From an uncultured Eubacterium sp. (lineage in GTDB: Bacteria > Bacillota_A > Clostridia > Lachnospirales > Lachnospiraceae), in the NCBI GenBank assembly GCA_910589045.1, contig CAJUSH010000001.1:14201-78200 (forward strand): a stretch of 64,000 nt of DNA, in the 5' to 3' direction. The notes beneath the pieces were generated by a model, which did no database searches, was not told the DNA's origin, and saw only the letters and a list, made by a program, of their open reading frames with translations. Shown piece after piece: positions 50,783 to 60,067 of this stretch. The position numbers and the translations under genes were made by a program. How positions within the stretch are numbered: the first letter of the stretch is position 1; each line of letters starts with the position of its first letter.

Positions 50783-52879
50783 ATGAGAGAATATACGGCA
50801 TATGAAATGAACCGCAAAATGGAATATATGATGCAGATGCGCCCCGTGCTGAAAAAGCGAGGGCTGTTTTCGGACGGAACGGCAGATTACCGCATCCCGG
50901 CAGAGCCGGAGGTGGGGGAGACCGTGATCATCCGTTTCCGTGCAGCGGTCAACAATGTGGATATCGTCTGGCTTCGGAGTGATGAACGGCGCCATGCGAT
51001 GCGAAAAACCGAGACGGAGGACGGCTTTGACTATTTTAGTGTGCAGATTCCGCTGGGCAGCGAGAAGTTTTATTACTATTTTGAGGTGTGCAGCGGCCTG
51101 ATGCACTGTTATTATGACCGCTGCGGCGTTACGCGGACGCACCGTAGCGAATATGAATTTTGTATTCAGCCGGGCTTCCATACGCCGGAGTGGGCGAAGG
51201 GCGCGGTGATGTATCAGATTCTCGTGGACCGATTTTACAACGGTGACCCGAGCAATGACGTGGAGGACGACGAATATTTTTATATCCGGCACGGCAGCCG
51301 TAAGATGAAGGACTGGAATCAGGTGCCTTCCAGCTTTTCCGTGGCGGAGTTTTACGGCGGCGATCTGGAGGGGGTGCGGAAAAAGCTGGATTATCTGGCG
51401 GATCTGGGGGTCGAGGCGATCTATTTTAACCCGCTGTTTGTGTCTCCCTCGAACCACAAATACGACAGCCAGGATTATGATTATATTGACCCGCATTACG
51501 GGCGGATCATCACGGACGGCGGTGAATGTCTTGCTCACGGTGACCGGGATAACCGCAAGGCGACCAAATACCAAAAGCGCGTGACCTCCCTGACGAACCT
51601 GGAGGCGAGCAACGCACTGTTTATCCAGCTGGTCGGGGAGGCCCATGCCAGGGGAATCCGTGTGATTCTGGACGGGGTGTTCAATCACTGCGGCTCCTTC
51701 CACAAGTGGATGGACCGGGAGGAGATCTATTGTCAGAATCCTTCTTATAAAAAAGGCGCCTACATTGACAAGGAAAGCGTTTATCGGAATTATTTCCAGT
51801 TTCAGGATCAGGGCGCATGGCCTTATAACACAACCTACGAGGGCTGGTGGGGGCATGACACACTGCCAAAGCTCAATTATGAGGGGTCGAAGGAGCTGTA
51901 CCAGTATATTTTAGATATCGGTAAAAAGTGGGTTTCACCGCCCTTTAACGCGGACGGCTGGCGTCTGGATGTGGCAGCGGACCTGGGGCACAGCGAGGAA
52001 TTTAACCATACATTCTGGAGGGATTTCAGACAGGCTGTCAAGAGCGCAAAACCGGACGCGATCATTCTGGCGGAGCATTATGGTGATGCGGCGGGCTGGC
52101 TGCAGGGCGACCAGTGGGACACGATTATGAACTACAGCGCGTTTATGGAGCCGGTGACATGGTTTCTCACCGGTATGGAGAAGCATTCCGACAGCTTTGA
52201 GCAGGAGCAGCTGGGCAATGCGCGCCGTTTTGGGGACGCAATGAATCATTTTATGACGAATTTTCTTACGCCCTCTTTGCTCTGTTCGATGAACCAGCTG
52301 TCCAACCACGATCATTCCAGATTTCTGACGCGGACCAACCACCGTGTGGGACGTGTGGACCAGCTGGGCGCGCAGGCTGCCGGCGAGGGGGTCAGCAGGC
52401 CGGTTTTCCGGGAGGCGGTGGTGATGCTTCTGACATGGCCGGGGGCACCGACCCTCTATTACGGGGATGAGGCGGGCGTATGCGGGTTTACTGACCCCGA
52501 CAACCGCAGAACCTATCCCTGGGATAACCCTGATCATGAGCTGATCGCATTTCACCGGGAGGCGATCGCAATTCACAAGCACTCGGAGGCGCTGCGAAAG
52601 GGCTCTCTGAAAATGCTTTCGGGGGATTACCAATATCTGGCATACGGGCGGTTTACGAGGGAGGAGCAGATGATTGTGCTCATCAACAATGATGACCGCT
52701 CCCGCAGGGTGAAGCAATCCGTCTGGGCGGCGGGCATGCCGCGGAATTGTGAGATGAACCGGCTGCTGATCACATCGGACGAGGGCTTTTCTACGGTGCC
52801 TATCCGCTATCCGGTGAAGGAGGGAAGGCTGGAGGTGCTGCTTCCTGCGCATGCGGCGGCGATTTTCAGACGGCTTTAA
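50783..52879 (+). CDS. GH13 alpha-glucan hydrolase, neopullulanase/cyclomaltodextrinase type
   Basis: A 698-residue cytoplasmic enzyme (no signal peptide). An N-terminal beta domain (residues 1-120, FRAAVNNVDIVWLRSDERRH) resembles the CBM34 module of neopullulanase and cyclomaltodextrinase. The TIM barrel follows: YQILVDRFYNGDPSNDV, GVEAIYFNPLF, DGVFNHCG, DGWRLDVA with nucleophile Asp at about 395, AEHY with acid Glu at about 431, and NHDHSR with Asp at about 510. The C-terminal beta domain completes it. It would hydrolyse maltodextrins or pullulan fragments; the exact bond preference cannot be told. Glycogen synthesis genes glgCD are elsewhere in the window. Confidence 0.9.
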   Translation: MREYTAYEMNRKMEYMMQMRPVLKKRGLFSDGTADYRIPAEPEVGETVIIRFRAAVNNVDIVWLRSDERRHAMRKTETEDGFDYFSVQIPLGSEKFYYYFEVCSGLMHCYYDRCGVTRTHRSEYEFCIQPGFHTPEWAKGAVMYQILVDRFYNGDPSNDVEDDEYFYIRHGSRKMKDWNQVPSSFSVAEFYGGDLEGVRKKLDYLADLGVEAIYFNPLFVSPSNHKYDSQDYDYIDPHYGRIITDGGECLAHGDRDNRKATKYQKRVTSLTNLEASNALFIQLVGEAHARGIRVILDGVFNHCGSFHKWMDREEIYCQNPSYKKGAYIDKESVYRNYFQFQDQGAWPYNTTYEGWWGHDTLPKLNYEGSKELYQYILDIGKKWVSPPFNADGWRLDVAADLGHSEEFNHTFWRDFRQAVKSAKPDAIILAEHYGDAAGWLQGDQWDTIMNYSAFMEPVTWFLTGMEKHSDSFEQEQLGNARRFGDAMNHFMTNFLTPSLLCSMNQLSNHDHSRFLTRTNHRVGRVDQLGAQAAGEGVSRPVFREAVVMLLTWPGAPTLYYGDEAGVCGFTDPDNRRTYPWDNPDHELIAFHREAIAIHKHSEALRKGSLKMLSGDYQYLAYGRFTREEQMIVLINNDDRSRRVKQSVWAAGMPRNCEMNRLLITSDEGFSTVPIRYPVKEGRLEVLLPAHAAAIFRRL

Positions 52880-52926
52880 CACGCGCCCGGGAGTACTCCG
52901 GCAGTGTCCCGGCACGGAAAATCTTA

Positions 52927-52955
52927 TTGAAACAAAGCGGTTCGTGTGCTATAAT
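52927..52955 (+). promoter_or_regulatory. Promoter of the chemoreceptor gene
   Basis: TTGAAA (52927-52932), a 17-base spacer and a perfect TATAAT (52950-52955), about 50 bases before the start. Confidence 0.7.
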
Positions 52956-53005
52956 GGGAGCACTTAACGGGGATTTTCTACAGGGAAACAAAAGAGAGGT
53001 AAGCC

Positions 53006-55036
53006 ATGAAAAGGAAGAAAAAGCTGAAAAGTATTTTTTTGAGAAATCTGCTGCTTGGACTGCTCGCGCCGGTGATTTTAGTGATGGTGTTTCTGGCGAT
53101 CCGGATTTTTAAGGATGTGCGTTCCGACAAGGAATCGACCTACTCTATGATGGCACAGATGCTCTGTGATACGATCAACGAGGAGGTACATAAATACAGC
53201 TCCATTGTGGAGACGCTGGCGGATAATGAGCGGATCATCTCCATGGAGCCGGACGGGGCGGAGGCTTATTTGAACACCATTATATCCGAGAGCGGAGATG
53301 TGTGGTCCCATTTCCTGATCACGGACAGCGAGGGCACCGAGATCGCGCACACGGACGGTGTCGAGAACCGGGGTGTTTCCATCGCGGACCGGGAATATTA
53401 CATGGGACCCTGGCAGAATGAGCAGACCGTTGTCTGCGAGCCTACCTTTTCAAAGAGTACGGGGCGCAGGATCCTGGCCATCGGGACACCGGTTTTTAAC
53501 GGAACCGAGAAGATTGGCGTGCTCGTGGGCTTTGTGCGGCTGGAGTATATATCGGAGGTTTTAAACGATTACAAAATTACGGATAACAGCTATATCTTTA
53601 TGTTAAACTCGGACGGCTCGGTTTCGGCGCATCCCGACGAGACGGTCGTGCTGCAGCAGAACTGGTATCAGCCGGAGTCGGGGGATACGGTTTCTGCGGA
53701 AGCGATTGCGGGGATGAGCCCCGGGAAGAAAAATGCCATTGCGGCGATGGTTGCCGGGGAGAGCGGGATTGAACAGGGAAAGAAGGAGACCTTTGTTTAT
53801 ACACCGGTAGGAATCCGGGGTATGTCCCTGTGTATCGTTGCACCGCTGTCGGAGGCATACCGGATTGCGGTTGTTGTTTTGGTGATTCTCGCTGTGGCGA
53901 CTGTGCTGATGCTCATTTTGGGTGTTGGTATGTCTGTGTTTATGGCGAAGGGCATCACGGCACCGTTTTCGTGGATACAGCGCGAGGCGAACAAGCTCGC
54001 AGGCGGCAATACGCATATGGAGGATTACACGGGGAGTTATGCATCCACGCTGGAGGTTTCGCATGTAAAGGAAGCGATGCTGCAGATGGCGGAAAGCCTG
54101 GAAAGTGTATTTTCGAAGATCGATGTGGAGTCCGAGCATATGACGAACGCGGTCGATCAGATTACGACGTATGTGAAGGATTCCAGTGACGGGGCGAACG
54201 ATACGTCCGCGACGATGGAGGAGCTGGCGGCAAGCATGCAGGAGGTTTCCGCGACTACGGACGAGGTAAATTCCGCGACGGAGCGCAATTCCCAGGATAT
54301 TACCTTTATCACGGAGGAGTGTGAGCAGGGCGTTACCTTTGCGAAGGAATGCCAGCAGCGTGCGCGCGAGAGCGAGCACACGGCGAACGAGGGGCGCAAG
54401 TCTACCGATGCGATGGTTTCCGAGATTCGTGCCATGCTCTTAGAGTCCATTGAGAACAGCAAAAAGGTGGAGGATATCAAGGCGCTGACCGCGGATATTC
54501 TCAGCATCGCATCACAGACGAATCTTCTGGCGCTGAACGCTTCCATCGAGGCGGCGAGAGCCGGTGAGGCAGGCAGAGGCTTTGCGGTCGTTGCGGAGGA
54601 GATTCGGGAGCTTGCGGAGCGTTCCCGCAGCTCGGCAAATAACATTCAGGCGATCAGTACTACGGTTGTTGCAGCCGTCGAGGATCTTGCCAAGGATGCA
54701 AGCTCCATGCTGGATTTTATCGACAAGACGGTTCTTGCGGATTACGGACAGTTTGCGGAGGTTACGAGACAGTACCGGGAGGATTCCGGCTATCTGGAGC
54801 AGATCCTGACCGAGTTTGCGGAAAAGGCGATGACGCTGCGGGGCTCTATGGAAAATATGAAGGACAGCATGAACGGCATCGCGGGCGCGGTGGAAGAGAG
54901 CGCAAAGGGTGTTGTCGGTGTGGCTGAGCTGACCACCGAGCTGGTGGGTAATCTGGGCAGCATCACAACCAGCGTTTCCGAAAATTCAAGAATCGCGGCG
55001 GAGCTGCGTGAGGAAGTAAAGAAGTTCCGAGGGTAG
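53006..55036 (+). CDS. Methyl-accepting chemotaxis protein with Cache-type sensor
   Basis: A 676-residue receptor: first membrane helix at about 14-35 (LLGLLAPVILVMVFLAIRIF), an extracellular double-Cache sensor of about 250 residues (FLITDSEGTEIAHTDGVENR, REYYMGPWQ, IGVLVGFVRLEYIS), second helix near 285-315 (IAVVVLVILAVATVLMLIL), then the cytoplasmic coiled coil with the hairpin tip SQTNLLALNASIEAARAGEA (residues about 505-525). It therefore looks intact. The ligand is unknown, and no cheA or cheW lies in the window. The start ATG follows GAGGT; no neighbour overlaps it. Confidence 0.92.
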   Translation: MKRKKKLKSIFLRNLLLGLLAPVILVMVFLAIRIFKDVRSDKESTYSMMAQMLCDTINEEVHKYSSIVETLADNERIISMEPDGAEAYLNTIISESGDVWSHFLITDSEGTEIAHTDGVENRGVSIADREYYMGPWQNEQTVVCEPTFSKSTGRRILAIGTPVFNGTEKIGVLVGFVRLEYISEVLNDYKITDNSYIFMLNSDGSVSAHPDETVVLQQNWYQPESGDTVSAEAIAGMSPGKKNAIAAMVAGESGIEQGKKETFVYTPVGIRGMSLCIVAPLSEAYRIAVVVLVILAVATVLMLILGVGMSVFMAKGITAPFSWIQREANKLAGGNTHMEDYTGSYASTLEVSHVKEAMLQMAESLESVFSKIDVESEHMTNAVDQITTYVKDSSDGANDTSATMEELAASMQEVSATTDEVNSATERNSQDITFITEECEQGVTFAKECQQRARESEHTANEGRKSTDAMVSEIRAMLLESIENSKKVEDIKALTADILSIASQTNLLALNASIEAARAGEAGRGFAVVAEEIRELAERSRSSANNIQAISTTVVAAVEDLAKDASSMLDFIDKTVLADYGQFAEVTRQYREDSGYLEQILTEFAEKAMTLRGSMENMKDSMNGIAGAVEESAKGVVGVAELTTELVGNLGSITTSVSENSRIAAELREEVKKFRG

Positions 55037-55123
55037 GCGATACATCCCGGAGATGGTGAATGCGCTGATTGGGTGCGTTATTTCAAATAAAAAAGAGGCT
55101 GTCGGAAAATAAATAGCCCAAAA

Positions 55124-55163
55124 CAGGGGGCGATGTGATTCATACGAATCACATCGCCCCCTG
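55124..55163. repeat. Perfect 18-base-arm palindrome
   Basis: Two perfect 18-base arms (55124-55141 and 55146-55163) around the four-base loop atac. The flanks are aaaa on the left and aaaatttttc on the right. The hairpin is a possible terminator for the MCP gene, though the downstream T run is short and interrupted. The nearby gaggctgtcggaaaat (55095-55110) resembles insertion-sequence ends, but no transposase is seen. The rest of the 418-base gap holds the inverted repeat at 55331 and nothing else I can name. Confidence 0.75.
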
Positions 55164-55330
55164 AAAATTTTTCAAAAAAGAAAAAAAGATGGCTGACGAC
55201 GATCCGGTCTGTACTCAGAAAAAAGCGATGGAGGATTTCGATTTTTTCAGGCCTGCCGGTGCGCGCTATCGGGCGACTTTTCATAATTGGTTCAAAAACC
55301 TGCCAATTATATCCGATTGGGGGAATTTCA

Positions 55331-55356
55331 TTGACAAGGATTCACAGAATTGTCAA
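55331..55356 (+). promoter_or_regulatory. TTGACA-containing inverted repeat before the dlt-like operon
   Basis: TTGACAA (55331-55337) and TTGTCAA (55350-55356) are seven-base inverted arms. The left arm is also a perfect -35; a weak -10, CAAAAT, lies at 55354-55359. The symmetry suggests an operator overlapping the promoter of the adenylation gene, about 100 bases upstream. Confidence 0.45.
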
Positions 55357-55454
55357 AATAATTTGTGTAAATATGAGACAAATGGGACTGTTTCCTTTAA
55401 ATGATATGTCAGAAGTGCACAAAAATAATCAGATGAAAGGGATATACAGAAACG

Positions 55455-56993
55455 ATGCAAAAGAATCTGTTGGAGTATATTGAACATACGGTGAAAGAGG
55501 TTCCCGATAAAATCGCCTTTGCGGATGAAGTGACGGCGCTGAGCTTCCGGCAGTTTTATGAGGGAATGCGTTCGATTGGAAGTGAGCTTGCACGGATGGG
55601 CTTTAAGAAGGAGCCGGTATTGATTTTTATGGACAAGAGTCCGTATGCAATACAGGCGCTTTTCGGGGCTGTCTGCGCAGGCTGTTTTTATGTTCCGCTG
55701 GACGGCGAGATGCCGCTTATGCGTATGGAGCTGATTTTGCAAAATACGGGTGCGCGGGTCATGATCTGTGATGCGCATAATCTGAAAAAGGCAAACGCGC
55801 TCGACTTTTCGGGTGAAATTTTTCTGGCGTCGGATTTGCGAAAAAAGGAGGAGGATGCGGCGCTGCTGGATGAAATACGCGCTGCATCCATCGACACGGA
55901 TCCGGTCTATGTGCTGTTCACGTCCGGTTCCACAGGTGTGCCGAAGGGTGTCGTGGGACACCATCGGGGCGTCATCGACTATTTGGACCAGCTTTCGGAG
56001 GTGATGGGGTTTTCAAGGGAAACGATATTCGGAAACCAGACACCCCTCTACTTTGATGCCAGCATGAAGGATATTTATTCAACGCTGAAGCTTGGGGCTA
56101 CGACGTGGCTGATCCCAAAGCAGCTGTTTTCCTTTCCGCTGCGGCTGGTCGAATATCTGAATGCACATGAGATCAATACGATCTGCTGGGTCGTTTCCGC
56201 ACTGACGATGATCTCCTCCTTCGGGACATTTGACGAGCTGATACCGGAAACCGTGCATACCATCGGATTTGGCAGTGAGGTCTTTCCGGTGGGTCAGTTT
56301 CAGGTGTGGAGGAGGGCGCTGCCCGGTGCCAGGTTTGTGAACCTCTACGGACCGACCGAGACAACCGGTGTGTGCTGCTATTATAAGGTTGAGCGGGAGC
56401 CTGCGGAGGGAGAGGTCATCCCCATTGGGCATCCGTTTTCCAATACGCGCATTCTTCTGCTCAAGGAGGACGGAAGTGAGGCGGAAGCAGGCGGGCAGGG
56501 TGAGATCTGTATTTGCGGAACCTGTCTCACCCACGGGTATTATAACAATCCCGAGCGGACGCGGGAGGTGTTTGTTCAAAATCCGCTGAACCGAAGCTAT
56601 CCGCAGATGATCTATAAGACGGGTGATATGGGATATCTGAATGATAAGGGGGAGCTGGTGTTTCTCTCCCGGAAGGATTACCAGATCAAGCACATGGGAC
56701 ACCGGATCGAGCTGGGTGAGATTGATGCAAATGCTTGTGCGATTGCGGGTGTCCGGCAGGCGTGCTGTATTTACTGCCGGGATGATGGCAGGCTTGTACT
56801 GTTTTACGCCGGAACGGTGAACCAGGCGGAGCTGATGCGGGCATTAAAAACAAAGCTTCCGCGCTATATGCTGCCAAACAGAGTGATCCCCATGGAACGG
56901 CTGCCCCTGACGGCGACGGGAAAGCTGGACCGGAAGGAGATGGAAGCGCTTTACGGGGAAAAAGGGCTGCGGGAGAGGAGAGAAAGATCATGA
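55455..56993 (+). CDS. Amino-acid adenylation enzyme, DltA-like
   Basis: A 512-residue adenylate-forming enzyme that activates an amino acid and loads it on a carrier protein. Core motifs: LFTSGSTGVPKGV (about 156-168), YFDASMKDI with the Asp that binds the substrate amino group, NLYGPTETT, YKTGDMGYL, and the C-terminal PLTATGKLDRKEM with the catalytic Lys. DltA of Firmicutes, which activates D-alanine, has the same plan (FDLSVMD at the pocket in the enzyme I remember; FDASMKD here), so D-alanine is a fair guess only. It heads a four-gene operon and overlaps the carrier-protein gene by four bases. Confidence 0.88.
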   Translation: MQKNLLEYIEHTVKEVPDKIAFADEVTALSFRQFYEGMRSIGSELARMGFKKEPVLIFMDKSPYAIQALFGAVCAGCFYVPLDGEMPLMRMELILQNTGARVMICDAHNLKKANALDFSGEIFLASDLRKKEEDAALLDEIRAASIDTDPVYVLFTSGSTGVPKGVVGHHRGVIDYLDQLSEVMGFSRETIFGNQTPLYFDASMKDIYSTLKLGATTWLIPKQLFSFPLRLVEYLNAHEINTICWVVSALTMISSFGTFDELIPETVHTIGFGSEVFPVGQFQVWRRALPGARFVNLYGPTETTGVCCYYKVEREPAEGEVIPIGHPFSNTRILLLKEDGSEAEAGGQGEICICGTCLTHGYYNNPERTREVFVQNPLNRSYPQMIYKTGDMGYLNDKGELVFLSRKDYQIKHMGHRIELGEIDANACAIAGVRQACCIYCRDDGRLVLFYAGTVNQAELMRALKTKLPRYMLPNRVIPMERLPLTATGKLDRKEMEALYGEKGLRERRERS

Positions 56994-57226
56994 ATATACG
57001 AGAGACGATTTTGGAGATTTTGCTGGGACTGCATCCGGATGTGGACTTCGAAAAGGAAACGGCACTGGTTACGGATCAGATTCTGGATTCCTTTGATCTG
57101 GTGAGTCTGGTGTCGGAGCTTGGCGGTGAATTTGATGTGAAGATCACGGCAAAGGATTTCGTGGAGAAAAACTTTAACTCGCTGGACGCGCTGGCGGCGC
57201 TTGTTGCGCGTCTCCAGGAGGAATAA
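56990..57226 (+). CDS. Acyl carrier protein, DltC-like
   Basis: A 78-residue carrier. The phosphopantetheine-binding Ser is in TDQILDSFDLVSLVSELGGE (Ser at about 36), and the following helix is DFVEKNFNSLDALAALV. DltC carries D-alanine from DltA to the membrane acyltransferase; this protein is in the right place and size to do that. It overlaps the adenylation gene by ATGA and is followed 10 bases later by the MBOAT gene. Confidence 0.88.
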   Translation: MNIRETILEILLGLHPDVDFEKETALVTDQILDSFDLVSLVSELGGEFDVKITAKDFVEKNFNSLDALAALVARLQEE

Positions 57227-57236
57227 GGAAAAGATT

Positions 57237-58832
57237 ATGCTGTTTACATCATCGGAATTTTTGCTGTTTCTCGCCATCTGCGTGCTGCTCTATTATGTGC
57301 TGCCGGGGCGTATGCAATGGATGCTATTGCTTGCCGCAAGCTATGTATTCTATTTTTTTGCGGGGAGATTTTACCCTGTTTTTATCTTTGTGACGGCAGG
57401 CGTCACCTATGGGGCGGCGCGTCTGATCGAGGAGGGCCGCGAAAGGCAGGGCCGTTATCTCAGGGAGCACACAGGGGAATTTGCTTCCCGGGAGGCGAAA
57501 AGGGCATACCGCATGCGGGGCGAAAAAAGGCGCAGGCGTATCCTGCTCGCCGGAATGCTTGGCATGCTGTTGCTGCTGGGCGTATTTAAGTACGCGGATT
57601 TTGTCGTGGAAAATGTGAATCATGTGCTGGATGCAGCGGGAAGCGGACGGACGATCGGATACCCCGGGCTGGTTTTGCCGATGGGAATCTCCTTCTATGT
57701 GTTTCAGTCTATCGGGTATTTGCTGGATGTTTACTGGGAAAAGACAGAGGCGCAGAAAAATTTCCTGAAATATATGCTCTTTATCTCGTTTTTTCCACAG
57801 CTCGTCCAGGGACCCATCAGCCGTTATGCGGATTTGTCGCAAACCTTGTATGGGGTGCATTCCTTTGATAAAAAGAAGATTTCCTTCGGAATGCAGCGGA
57901 TACTGTGGGGATATTTCAAAAAGCTGGTAGTTGCCGACACGATTCTGACGGCGGTGGAGACGCTGGTGAGTGATGACTATTACAGTGGTGCGTGGGTGCT
58001 TATCGTGATGGCTTTTTATGGCATCGAGCTTTATGCCGATTTTACCGGAGGCATTGATATCACCATCGGCATTGCGCAGATGTTCGGCATTGAGCTGCAG
58101 GAAAATTTTATCCGCCCCTACTTTTCAAAAAATATTACGGAATACTGGCGCAGGTGGCATATTTCAATGGGAACCTGGTTTCGCGACTATGTGTTTTATC
58201 CCTTAAGCATATCGCCGGGGCTTGGCAGGCTGAGCGGATGGTGCAGAAGGCATCTGGCAAAAGGCGCCGCGAAGCGCGTTCCGGTGTATGCGGCGACACT
58301 GGTGACCTGGCTGGCCACCGGTATCTGGCACGGGGCGAGCTGGAATTTTGTCGTCTGGGGTGTTTTAAACGGCGTTGTTATTCTCATATCCGGAGAGCTG
58401 AAGCCACTGTATGAAAAGTTCCACAAACAGTTTCCGCGGCTGGGCGGGACATGGGGATTTCGGGCTTTTCAGATTATGCGGACGTTTCTGCTGATGAGTG
58501 CCCTGCGCTTGTTTGACTGCTACGGGGACGTGGGGCTGACGCTGCGGATGTTTTTCGGTATGTTCCGGGAATTTCATATCTCCGTGCTTACGGCGGAGGA
58601 ATTTGTATACCTGGGGCCTGGGGCGGCAGCGTATGGGATTGTGGCAGCCGGAGTGCTGCTCATGCTTGCCGTGAGCATGGCGGGCAGAAACGGGAGCGTG
58701 AGGGAAAGGCTGGCCGGGCAGCCTTATGTGCTGCGCTTTGGCGCATGGACGGCGCTGCTGTTTGCGGTGCTGCTGTTTGGCTCCTATGGTGTGGGATATG
58801 ACCCGGCACAGTTTATCTATAACCGGTTTTAG
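57237..58832 (+). CDS. MBOAT membrane O-acyltransferase, DltB-like
   Basis: A 531-residue polytopic protein with about 11 to 13 helices. The MBOAT signature with the catalytic His is ATGIWHGASWNFVVWG (about residues 363-378), and the family motif YWRRWHISMGTWFRDYVFYPL is present in pieces (EYWRRWHISMGTWFRDY). It would move an acyl or aminoacyl group from the carrier protein to an extracellular acceptor. DltB does this for D-alanine on teichoic acid. ATG 57237 follows AAGGAAA at the end of the carrier gene. Confidence 0.92.
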   Translation: MLFTSSEFLLFLAICVLLYYVLPGRMQWMLLLAASYVFYFFAGRFYPVFIFVTAGVTYGAARLIEEGRERQGRYLREHTGEFASREAKRAYRMRGEKRRRRILLAGMLGMLLLLGVFKYADFVVENVNHVLDAAGSGRTIGYPGLVLPMGISFYVFQSIGYLLDVYWEKTEAQKNFLKYMLFISFFPQLVQGPISRYADLSQTLYGVHSFDKKKISFGMQRILWGYFKKLVVADTILTAVETLVSDDYYSGAWVLIVMAFYGIELYADFTGGIDITIGIAQMFGIELQENFIRPYFSKNITEYWRRWHISMGTWFRDYVFYPLSISPGLGRLSGWCRRHLAKGAAKRVPVYAATLVTWLATGIWHGASWNFVVWGVLNGVVILISGELKPLYEKFHKQFPRLGGTWGFRAFQIMRTFLLMSALRLFDCYGDVGLTLRMFFGMFREFHISVLTAEEFVYLGPGAAAYGIVAAGVLLMLAVSMAGRNGSVRERLAGQPYVLRFGAWTALLFAVLLFGSYGVGYDPAQFIYNRF

Positions 58833-58898
58833 CAATAGCCTGCGCAAAAACGGCAGGATTTTGAGCTTGGCCTGCCCGGGTCAGGGAGGAGGACGGCG

Positions 58899-59951
58899 TT
58901 GAAAAAGACGGTACGGGTGGTTTGGTCCGCTGCGGTTGTGGCCGCGTTGTTTTTGGGGCTGCAGCGGCTGGTGGAGCCTAAATATGCGGATGATATCATA
59001 GAGGGCGGATTTACCGCGGAATATTACAGGGAAGAGCTGGAGCATCAAATATTGATGGTGGGGGACTGCGAGCTGTATGAAAATTTCAGTCCGATTGTGA
59101 TGTGGGAAAATTACGGCATTACGAGCTATATCCGGGGGAGTGCGCAGCAGCTTGCCTGGCAGTCCTATTATCTGCTGGAGGATGCGCTGAGCTATGAGAC
59201 GCCGGAGGTTGTTGTATTTAATGTGCTGGAGCTGATCTATGATGAGCCGCAGCATGAGGAGTACAACCGCATGACGTTGGACGGCATGCGCTGGAGCAAA
59301 AGCAAATGGGAAGCAATCCGGGCATCCATGACAGCAGGGGAGCGCATGCTGGATTACCTGTTTCCGTTTTTCCGTTATCACAGCCGGATTACGGAGCTGA
59401 CCAGGAGCGATTTTGACTATTATTTTCAGGATAAGACACGCACGACGGCCGGCTATTATATGCGTGTGGATGCAGCGCCCTATGAGGAGGGTATCTGGGA
59501 GGAAGAGGAGCCGGAGGATTTCACCTTCGGGGCAAATGCGATGGGCTATCTCGACCGAATCCGCGAGCTGTGTGAAAAAAAAGGCATCCGCCTCTTGCTG
59601 GTGAAGGCGCCGAGCATGTCGCCGCTGTGGTATGACGAATGGGAGGAGCAGGTTTTGGCCTATGCACAGACCTATGATCTGGACTATATCAATTTTTTAG
59701 AGCTCATTGACGAGATTGGAATCGATTTTGATACGGATACCTACGACGAAGGGCTCCACATGAATCTCTCCGGCGCGGAGAAATGCGGGGATTATCTGGG
59801 GCGCTGGCTGTCTGAGCATTACGGGATGACAGATTTGCGGGAGGATAAAGCGGTCTGTGCGGATTGGGAGAAAAAAACTTTGTTTTACGAAGCAATGAAG
59901 CAGGCGCAGTATGAGGAGCTGGAGACTTATGGCGAAATCGTGAGCTTTTAA
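58899..59951 (+). CDS. Membrane-anchored SGNH-like protein with GDC motif (DltD-position partner)
   Basis: A 350-residue protein with one N-terminal anchor (VWSAAVVAALFLGLQRL) and an extracellular part of SGNH-hydrolase plan. Its first block, LMVGDCELYENFSP (about residues 49-62), places Cys where SGNH enzymes have the catalytic Ser. The last block is YDEGLHMNLSGAEKCGDYL (about 286-304), with an Asp/His pair of the catalytic-triad type. It occupies the DltD position after the MBOAT gene. The start codon is TTG with AGGAGG upstream. A role in acyl transfer to the wall is inferred from context only. Confidence 0.8.
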   Translation: MKKTVRVVWSAAVVAALFLGLQRLVEPKYADDIIEGGFTAEYYREELEHQILMVGDCELYENFSPIVMWENYGITSYIRGSAQQLAWQSYYLLEDALSYETPEVVVFNVLELIYDEPQHEEYNRMTLDGMRWSKSKWEAIRASMTAGERMLDYLFPFFRYHSRITELTRSDFDYYFQDKTRTTAGYYMRVDAAPYEEGIWEEEEPEDFTFGANAMGYLDRIRELCEKKGIRLLLVKAPSMSPLWYDEWEEQVLAYAQTYDLDYINFLELIDEIGIDFDTDTYDEGLHMNLSGAEKCGDYLGRWLSEHYGMTDLREDKAVCADWEKKTLFYEAMKQAQYEELETYGEIVSF

Positions 59952-60067
59952 CAGGCCGCGAACGCCCTGCGGGTACGGATTCGGTTGGGCCGGTGCAATC
60001 TTACCGGGGCAGATGCCAAAAGGACTGCATCAATCATAAATATTTTAAATTTTTAGGAGGATGAAAC

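Noticed and set aside
55078..55404. Small genes or a transposase remnant in the MCP-dlt gap
   Set aside because: Short frames on both strands contain no transposase motif and are interrupted by the palindrome. They are likely spurious.
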